A DNA stretch of 64,000 nucleotides, taken from the NCBI RefSeq assembly GCF_030247195.1, contig NC_080671.1:200430625-200494624 (forward strand). The letters are read 5' to 3'. The notes below the pieces were generated by a model that ran no database searches, was not told the origin of the DNA, and was given only the letters and a program-made list of their open reading frames with translations. A program made the translations under genes and the position numbers. Within the stretch, counting starts at the first letter, position 1, and every line of letters begins with the position of its first letter. This document shows, piece by piece, positions 56,621 through 64,000 of this stretch. This stretch comes from Topomyia yanbarensis. Its lineage: Eukaryota > Arthropoda > Insecta > Diptera > Culicidae.

Positions 56621-57252
56621 CAGTGAAGATACGTTTTTAACAGCCCTTTGGTGAGTTTTAGGCTGTTAAAACGGGGATATTGACAAAATCAGGACATATA
56701 TTTTTCTTTCATTTTAACAAACAGAAGCTCTTAAAATATTCTTCTCTAGTCCCAAGATATAGTTTCATGATTCTTTCCGATTATTTAGTATATATTTCAG
56801 GAGCGGATCTAGAAAAAAAATTCGGGAGGGGTCCGAAATTTTTTATTTTGTACAATAAATTATACGTCAAAAACTAATTTAATGAAAATCAGTTTTGGTG
56901 GTAAAATTTGGTTTCAAATGATTTTATGTTTAAAACTAGTATAAAATTAAAACTAATTTAAAATTTCTCAAAAGGTTAAAAAATTTCGGAGCGGGTCCGG
57001 ACCCCCAGGACCCTCCCCCTGGATCCGCCACTGATATATTTCGCTTAATAGGGTCAGACAGCGCAAAATTTAAAATAAAATTAACATTTGGATTTTTTCT
57101 TATTAAGGATCTCTAAGATAAGAAAAATATGCTCAAGAAAAAAATTGCTCGAATTCGACTTGGTTCGTCTGCTAGAGCTCATCGAACTACTAACTATCAA
57201 TTTTCATATGAGGCTGACAAAATCGTGGGCTGATAAAAGCGGGTCTTCACTA
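56621..57252. mobile_element. Tc1/pogo-like MITE, copy 2 (inverted), split by a hAT MITE
   Basis: The reverse complement of 57050-57250 aligns with 5915-6140 (CGCTTTTATCAGCCC, TCATATGAAAATTGATAGTT, GAGCATATTTTTCTTATCTT). The left end CAGTGAAGATACG at 56621 matches the terminal repeat. It is interrupted at 56798-57033. Confidence 0.7.
56798..57033. mobile_element. hAT-type MITE, CAGTGGCGGATCCAG ends
   Basis: The left end CAGGAGCGGATCTAG and the right end inverted CAGTGGCGGATCCAG are followed by inverted GGGTCCGAAATTTTTT-like blocks. ATATATTT lies directly on both sides (56790-56797, 57034-57041), a perfect 8 bp duplication. 236 bp, non-coding. Confidence 0.85.
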
Positions 57253-57546
57253 TAATCTATCAATCGTACAATGTAATGGTACACGTACAACAACATGACA
57301 ACAATGTTCCATAAATACCTTCTCGTCTCATTGCGACTGTACTCTCCGCAAAATAGATCTTTGCCACACACGTCCATAGCGAACTAGTCCATTGTTCTTT
57401 CAAATTGATGTTCTTTGGGTGTTTCAAACAACTCGAATAATTAAAAATCATGTTCGATTTTATTCTGTTTGCTTTCGTCCATTTTTGGACAGCCAGTTTA
57501 TAAAAGGAGCAAATGAGTTATTTTAAATCTGCAATATTTTCCTAAT

Positions 57547-57629
57547 GCACTGCCCATAATCGTAAGTCAGTCCCATGCTGTATGGGGTTCCCTATCCACA
57601 TGGGACTGACTTGCGATTATAGGCAGCAC
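57547..57629. mobile_element. Micro-hairpin MITE, copy 2 (diverged)
   Basis: GCACTGCC...AGTCAGTCCCATG...GGGGTTCCC...CATGGGACTGACT...GGCAGC. Palindromic, with the same layout as 12332-12414 and 63563-63646. Confidence 0.7.
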
Positions 57630-57749
57630 ACTAGTTATAACACTATTTGTAACTTGTATGGACTTGTCAGCTTCAGATTCATCCAAATCTGAAAATATCA
57701 GATCCGTCCAGATTTCGAAAATATATATTTTAGCTGTTTGTCAGCTAAG

Positions 57750-58078
57750 GGGTCATGCACAAATGACGTAGCTTTTTGCCTTTCTCATATAGAGGATATG
57801 CAATCACTCTAAAAATCGTCAACCTAATCCCGGCATTGACATAAGGTTTCTGGGTTTTAACAGGAGAAATTAACACCCCCCCCCCCTCATCGGTCACCGC
57901 CAATTTAAATTCCCCTTAGATCACCCCTCATTGTACTATTGTGTGTTGGTGTAAAGTGTACTAAGAATGTAGTAGATGTTTCCATAATTGAAACGAACAT
58001 AACCAAACCAGCCATAGACTCATAGTTTAAAGACATGAGAAAGGCACAATTGCACCACTAGGTGGATTAAAACAGGTT
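57750..58078 (+). repeat. MITE end carrying a truncated dominant-repeat copy
   Basis: GGGGTCATGCACAAATGACG then TAGC (an end of the 49741-type MITE) runs straight into TTTTTGCCTTTCTCATATAG, and the copy closes with GAGAAAGGCACAATTGCACC then ACTAGGTGGATTAAAA at 58045-58070. Only about 300 bp remain, including a C run near 57877-57889. Confidence 0.65.
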
Positions 58079-58149
58079 TTTTAAACTTGTATAAACATTT
58101 CCAGGTTTTCTTAGGTCATTTGATTTTTAGTTTTTGTTTAGCTACAGCA

Positions 58150-58410
58150 TGAGCGGCAAAAGATGATGTCCTCCATCTTGAGGGTTCGGTGAAACAAGGT
58201 ATGGGAGCAGTGATATTTTCGGTCGCTACTGGCCTTCCGCTCCACGCTCAGGGATGTCAGGATCCGGTAAACTGTACTCACGGGCACGTTTTCGTCTTGA
58301 AAGCCGTCTACCGTAAACGTTTTTCCACGATAACCACGCGTTTCGTAAAACCGTACAACACGCTCGCTGAGTGCTTGCTATTTCGACGCCATCTTCGATT
58401 GAACTGACAG
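58150..58410 (-). pseudogene. Degenerate Tc1/mariner-like transposase N-terminus
   Basis: The minus strand reads MASK, a stop, then QALSERVVRFYETRGYRGKT, FTVDGFQDENVPVSTVYRIL and SLSVERKAS. This has the shape of the helix-turn-helix DNA-binding region of IS630/Tc1/mariner transposases. The catalytic D,D,D/E part and inverted ends are absent. Family assignment rests on motif style only. Confidence 0.5.
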
Positions 58411-61400
58411 CACCCGAGCGAAAAGAAACATGCCATCCATTTCTAGGGAGTTCAGAGAGCACTTTACTTTAATTACAGAAAGGTATTAAAATCATTCTCT
58501 TTTCTTATTTAACTAATAATACCCGTTAATTAAAAATATAAACTTTCAGCAAATTTTGATTGTTTGAGCTCCAATTTTGTACATAAACCCTTAAAGTAGC
58601 AATTATTTATTCTTTTTCGTGATATAAATTTTGTCGGTGCCTTTTTTGCGCATGGGTATACCAGACTGTGGTTAAAAGACCCAGGGTTTTTTGGATGCCC
58701 ATAAAATCATACTAGTTTACCGCACTTGCGGTGCCATGGAAACTACAAAGAAACGGACCCATCGTTTTAAAAAAAATATTTAAAACCCATCGTTTTTGTC
58801 AGCAAAAATATTTTTATGAGACGCGCCAACCGGCATCGAAAAGTCAGGTCCAATCTAACATCAGTTCTATTACCGCTGAATGCAACGTGCCATAGTCGCC
58901 GATGCTATCGAAACTTAGTCGCCGGTGATTAGCAAGCAACGAACAGCAGAAAGGCGGTATTAGGCACGCTGAGTTTCAACGTCGTCGTAGTAGCACCACA
59001 GCTTCAAGCAGCAGCCATCCTGACTCTGGTTGCGATAACTACAAATAAGATCAAAGCACTTAGAATTTGACCGCAAATGCAAGGTAAATGAAAAGATGTC
59101 CAAAGACTACCAAGTGACTGTAATGGGAAGTTAAACGGACCGACGTTTGAATTAGGTTACAACCTTCACTTATGCGCCACGCAAGTTTTTGTCTTACCGT
59201 GAAGGAGCGAGTTATAACAACAATATTTAATATTGCAGCCATTGAAATCAATCGATATTAAGTCGAATCTAAGTACATGATTCGATGTTAATTCTTTTTA
59301 AATATTCGCATTTTCCGCTGCAGGAATAGAACAATTCTTTGAAATAGTGTCTCTTCATGCCCAAATTGTTGGCCAGGTAGATTTTGTTATATATTCTGAC
59401 AGAAGTTTTGTGCCTTCTTTTATAGTGAGCGGTTCGGAGAGGCGAAAATAGCAAACAAGTAGATTAAAAGTAATATTAATATTTTCATATTCAACTAACT
59501 AGCTTCTCAAAGACGGCGCCGGTAGTTAAGTGGCAAATCTAAGGTTTTGATGGTATGGTCGCCCCTATGGTGTCGTTCATAGGCACTCAGTGCGGAAGGA
59601 GAGTGAAGGAAAAAAAATAAATAATAACAATAATTAACCTTTTCACCTTTCGAAAGTACAAATTTTCAATACCTTCATTGTTAGGTAAACAAATAAACAT
59701 AGCGAAACATCGAAATTACTCGAACCTATCAATATGAGCAACACAATTCATTTCAACAATTCACTACCACAACTATTAGCAGTTCATTCACATTCAGTCA
59801 CAAACAGAAATGCAACTATTTGCCAACGAAGCTCACCAAAGACGAGAAGGATGCTATATCACTTAGACTGCAATATTATACAAAATGTAAACCCAAACAT
59901 AAATGAATAAAAATTTAAGTTAAAAGAATTCATTTCAATAGCAGTCATGTAAAACAGTCGAAATAGGAAACAGATCGAAGGCACGCTACCGTGAGGCACA
60001 CATCCTCGACTACCAACGTTCCATTTGAGCCAGTATATTATGGTAAGGCGAGGTGTCGTAAAAATAACATAATTGATTCTGTACCAGATTTCGACGACAT
60101 AGTGGAAAATGCCTAATCTGGCCGCGAAAATATCGTTGGGACCTCAAGAAGTCCAGGAGTCATATTTAGAGGTTTTTATGTAGATTTGTCCATTCACAAT
60201 CCCTGATGTGATGAACAAATGACAATTTGCCACATGCGCGGATCGCTTGCCAAACAAGGATTGCGTACCGAATTTCGACATCTTCTTTCTATACAGCTTC
60301 CTTATGCAAATTTTGCCACCTTGTTGGTTGCGGCTCCTGCTTGGTGCCTTTAGATCTTTCTATACGTGTTGTAGAAAACATTTCATTGTTTTTGCTCAAA
60401 ATGATTTGAAACTTGAATCTAAATGTTGGGTTGACGTTTGAATTAGTCCAATGCCATCCCGGCCATGTAGTGTCTTGTTTCCTACCGCTACCAACACTTC
60501 ACTTGATTGTCTAATTCTCTTTAAACGTCACATGGGATAAGGTGCAATAAGTAAATCCGGGCAACTGATCCATTGTTACCCCACACGCTAAAGAACATAG
60601 CCTTCAGAATGATTCTTAATTCATCCTATGTTGGGGCCCCTAAAAGCCCTGGGCCCTGGCCCAGTGTGCTCATGCGTATAAACGGTACTAATTTCAATAA
60701 TTTATTCCGCGTGATCATTTTTCATTCTGAGTATGCTACACTATCTTCGATTCTTATCTTTTCAGTACTTTTCTAGCCGAGAACGATTGATGCCAAAATA
60801 TCCTTATTTTTAAGCCCATAAAATTTCAACGAATGCTTTTTGATTCATTCATCAAGCATCGAAAGTTGTCGACTGCGATAAGAAAACATCACCATTGGCC
60901 CGATCTTCAGTCAATGCTGAGTTGCCTTTGACATCACGTAGTACAGCATTTATTGACGAATGAAAAGTTTTATTTGACGCGTTATGTATTTGGAATTGAT
61001 CGCCTACTACAAATAGTATGGACGATTAGTTCAGTATACAACATTCGACGTTCATTGTATTATTTTGCATCAATATTTTCATCAATCACCATCACTGGCT
61101 AAACTGCAAGAGACGGCAGCCTGATTGATTCTTAAGTTTCGGAGGACAAGCTCAGAAATATTTTCTAGGTGAGCTTGAAAGAGCAACAAAATTCACTTCA
61201 TACCCGCCACGCTGAAGGGTATGTTTCGATTGTGTGCCTCGTCATTCGTTCAGTGCAGCGCATTCATTCAGTTATTCAATCGGTTCGAGTTCAACTTCAG
61301 TTACAAACTGAATTGTATTTTTATGCTAGTAATCAGAGTTAAAAATATTCAAATTCATTGAATGGAAATTGATCATATTCAGCCGCATTCATCTTCAATA

Positions 61401-61594
61401 TTCAGTAAGGCTAACGAAAACGTCAAATGAACCAGCCGCCCATGCATTCAAGCAGGTTTTCATTCGTCTCCGAATATTGCATGAAGAGAACATGCAAGAA
61501 CGAATCAAACGCATCAAAGTAGGCCCTGGCACAATGAAAGCGATGATAATTATTGTTTTATATTCTTTACCAACTTTTGATAACATTTATCCAG
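58411..61594. other. Intergenic stretch, no recognised gene or element
   Basis: About 3.2 kb of AT-rich sequence. Open readings are short (under 70 codons) and match nothing I know on either strand. TAGTTAAGTGGCAAATCTAA...GGTATGGTCGCCCC near 59525 looks element-like, but no ends were found. Confidence 0.4.
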
Positions 61595-61919
61595 ATAGGG
61601 TGATGAGCCCATTATCGCCATGTTTCTATTATCCCCCTACCCATTTGAAACCGTTGGTTAGAGCAGTGTCTACCATCTTTGTTCAACGCATTGAGTCAAA
61701 TGGTAGCGCAACAATAGGGGCTTTCGATTCGAGTTTTCGTTGAGATCAAACACGAGAATTTCACTGTTTTCAGCGCTTTTGTGTTATTATATTGGTTCTT
61801 AACAACGAAGCCAAGCTGTTGATGTCAATTTTTATGCATTCCATTGATTGTAGGCCGAGAAATTAATAAATTAGTGAGGCACCCTGCTTAGTATGGTGAA
61901 AATAGGCACTTTACCCTAT
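61595..61919. repeat. Possible MITE, ATAGGGTRAAGTGCC ends
   Basis: ATAGGGTGATGAGCCCATTA then TCGCCAT at the left is imperfectly inverted as ATAGGGTAAAGTGCCTATTT then TCACCAT at the right. About 325 bp. Mismatches make this tentative. Confidence 0.35.
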
Positions 61920-62692
61920 TTAGATTTTTTATATTCATCACGAGTCGCAACAGATTCATTTTCAACCGTCAAATAAGAGAGTCGATTATTTTTAACTCTG
62001 CTGGTAATATAATGCAAAAGTTCACCTGGCGTAGAATACGCAGTTATTGTTAAATATAAACGATGTCACCTTCTGCCATTAATTTGTCTACGTATAACAA
62101 ATGAATGCTGATAGCATTTGATTCTGCGTAAAACTTCAATCGGCTTGGAAGTGAGTACTGGTTTCGATAAATTCATGCAGAGCTAGGGAACTGAATTTGA
62201 GATATTGCACCTCTGAACAACGCAGCTAATGCTTCTCCGCTAAGAAAAAGGCACAAGTGAATCATTGGATAAACCGTAAAACGTTCGCGCTATTATTCGG
62301 AGTCTAAAGAAATATTAATCCAATGAAAGTTTAACAATGCCTAATACAATCTGTTGTCATTCAAATAAATAAGCCCGAAAATAAGCAATTGTACTTAGCA
62401 GAAAATTTTGAAATTCAAGCATGACTCTAAATCTCCGTTCATTTGTACACAGCTTCGGTCAGACCTCAACATATAGCTGTATTTTGCACTAACACTATTC
62501 CTTTCTTTTTTCAAACAATCGATAATTCAAAAATATTTTTCCGTATCAATTAGTCAACAGTTCGATAACGATTAGCAATATCCCGAAATAACTGTCAGAA
62601 TTCGCGAGCACCTAAATTAATTCAGTTGCCTTTCGTCCGGCCGTGCGAACGAAACGCGGTTCGATTTTTAAATTTGAATAATCCTCGTTAAC
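61920..62692. other. 5' flank of hydroxylase paralogue 2
   Basis: No TATA box like that of paralogue 1 is seen. TTCAGTTGCC at 62621-62630 resembles an arthropod initiator (TCAGT) about 70 bases before the ATG, but this is weak evidence. Confidence 0.35.
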
Positions 62693-63439
62693 ATGGCGAC
62701 TCGTACCAAATCTCGACAGGCTAACACTTTTCGAAACCCCTTGTTGGAAGGGGTACGGTGGTCAGAAAAGTGTTCCAGTCGGTTAAGTTTAATATGGAGT
62801 ATTCTGCCTCAGTATCTACGCAATCTTATTATAAGTTCAGCTGTTCTGTTTTTTGCATCAGCTATCAAAGGTAAGAGTATTGTTCAGATGTTTTGCAAAT
62901 GGTCTGAAATAAGTTCACGTGCATTCCAGGTGATTGGATTATTATCGCTGTGCACTTGCTGAAACAACTTAACGGTGCATCCACTAATAAGGCGAATGAA
63001 GCACAGCGAATTGATTCGGTGCACTCCATCCTGGCGTCATATAATCTACATGGTTTGACGTACTTTTTGATAGCGGCTGTTGTCGGCTCGTACTTAATAT
63101 ACTTTTCGATTGGCGGCTTCATTCACGTAGGTTATTAGATTGCGAGTCACCTTAATTTTGCCTTATAATTTTGCTTTCCACCAACAGTGGTATTTTTATA
63201 TCAAGAGACGGGATAAAGCTCACGAATGGAAATGCCAACCAGAAAAGTTTCTCTCTCCGGAATTGGAGCTTCATGAGATCATCGTTGGTGCTTCATCGCT
63301 GCTCGTTGTAAGCTTATTTTCTGGAATCATCGCATGTTATGCGATGAATAGCGGAAAAGGACTCACTATCTACTACCGTTTTGATGAATATGGATGGTTT
63401 TGGTTCGTCGCGCAGATTGGTGTTGTGTTTGTGTATCAG
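62693..63439 (+). CDS. Fatty-acid hydroxylase / sterol-desaturase superfamily enzyme, paralogue 2 (3'-incomplete)
   Basis: Exons 62693-62870, 62930-63126 and 63188-63439; the following intron runs past the window end. The 209 residues present start MATRTKSRQANTFRNPLLEG and pass through PQYLRNLIISSAVLFFASAI, GDWIIIAVHLLKQLNG, YFLIAAVVGSYLIYFSIGGF and HEWKCQPEKFLSPELELHEI to FDEYGWFWFVAQ. They align with exons 2-4 of paralogue 1 with identical phases and an identical 252-nt exon. The histidine-box exons lie outside the window, so catalytic integrity cannot be judged. The start is the first ATG before a block conserved with the paralogue. The NGASTNKANEAQ segment is shorter than the matching region of paralogue 1, which carries NDT and NGT sequons. 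Confidence 0.92.
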
Positions 63440-64000
63440 GTAAACAGAAATTTTTCGATGTCTTTTAACAGCTTATGAGTTTGAGTGGCACAATGCTTTT
63501 TGCTACGAATTTATGTTGGATAATGTATTTCCGAGTGAGTGCTTTCGTTTTTGTTGTTGCAGTATACTGCCGCTAGAAGCATAACTGTCCCATGTGCTAA
63601 GGGAATCCCTATACCCATGGACAATTATGCGTAGAGCGGCAGTATATCGGTATAACAACATGTAGGTGTAACATATGCGTAATATTTAAGTTTTTTCCTG
63701 CACCAAGGTAAAATATAACACATCTAGATAGCTTTCGTCAAACTACAACATCAAATACATTCACAAATCACGTTTGGGTCATTTTAGAGAAATATTAACG
63801 GCTTTTACCCAGTTAGTTCAACCGGAAAATGAGCCGGAATTCTGGCTGGTTTTTTAATACAACTTGTTTTTATTTTCTTCGATAGTATTATCATCAAATT
63901 GACTTTCGCTGTTTCAAATAAAATTTATATATAAACCCTTTAAAAAATCACGAAATTAGCTCAGTGGTTCTCGTTAACTTTGTGTATAACTCCTTCAAGT
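63440..64000 (+). other. Intron 3 of hydroxylase paralogue 2 (open at window end)
   Basis: The GTAAAC donor is at 63440 and no acceptor-exon with DYLTYWLHR-like sequence appears before 64000, so this intron exceeds 560 bp, against 52 bp at the same position in paralogue 1. It contains a micro-hairpin MITE. Confidence 0.6.
63563..63646. mobile_element. Micro-hairpin MITE, copy 3 (best preserved)
   Basis: TATACTGCCGCTAGAAGCAT then AACTGTCCCATGTGC at the left is the near-exact reverse complement of the right half around GGGAATCCC. 84 bp. Confidence 0.85.

Overview
The window looks like a piece of a large, transposon-rich mosquito nuclear genome, probably culicine (Aedes/Culex-like). This is inferred from insect-type proteins split by short introns, a 19.6 kb intron full of repeats, a dense nest of DNA transposons and MITEs, degenerate LINEs, and repeats with TGTGTGTATG-type microsatellite cores. 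A 500-base N run at 5273-5772 marks an assembly gap.

Replication block (about 0.5-8.1 kb). A complete four-exon MCM6 gene on the + strand (709-3488) converges on a complete two-exon PCNA gene on the - strand (7875-7037). Both are replication-fork proteins, and both have an E2F-like TTTSGCGC motif about 190-230 bp upstream of the ATG. The 3.5 kb between them holds a hAT-related relic, the assembly gap and a Tc1/pogo-like MITE.

Transposon nest (about 8.2-24 kb). MITEs and hairpins surround a structure with long inverted arms (8946-17034). Into its right arm is inserted a 5.4 kb element with perfect terminal inverted repeats and a TTA target duplication (11416-16853). That element carries a decayed, still intron-containing copy of the DEAD-box helicase gene Dbp5/DDX19, so it looks like a Pack-type (gene-capturing) PIF/Harbinger-like element. 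Further hAT-type MITEs, tandem duplications and hairpins follow to 23.6 kb.

LINE and repeat block (24-30.5 kb). A decayed jockey-like LINE is followed by a diverged copy of the dominant mosquito repeat, a Transib-like element with 315 bp inverted ends, and a 116 bp piggyBac-like MITE.

Hydroxylase block (30.9-64 kb). Two tandem paralogues of the fatty-acid-hydroxylase/sterol-desaturase superfamily lie on the + strand. The first has its TATA box and two small 5' exons at 30.9-31.3 kb, and its histidine-box exons at 50.9-52.1 kb. Intron 1 (19.6 kb) holds a LINE > hAT > piggyBac-like > Transib-like nested series, a three-unit higher-order repeat array, a long (TA)n tract and more LINE pieces. 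The second paralogue starts at 62693 and leaves the window after its third exon. Between the paralogues is a two-unit array nearly identical to the last two units of the array in the intron, plus MITEs and a mariner-like transposase scrap.

No rRNA, tRNA, CRISPR array or recognisable virus-derived gene was seen.
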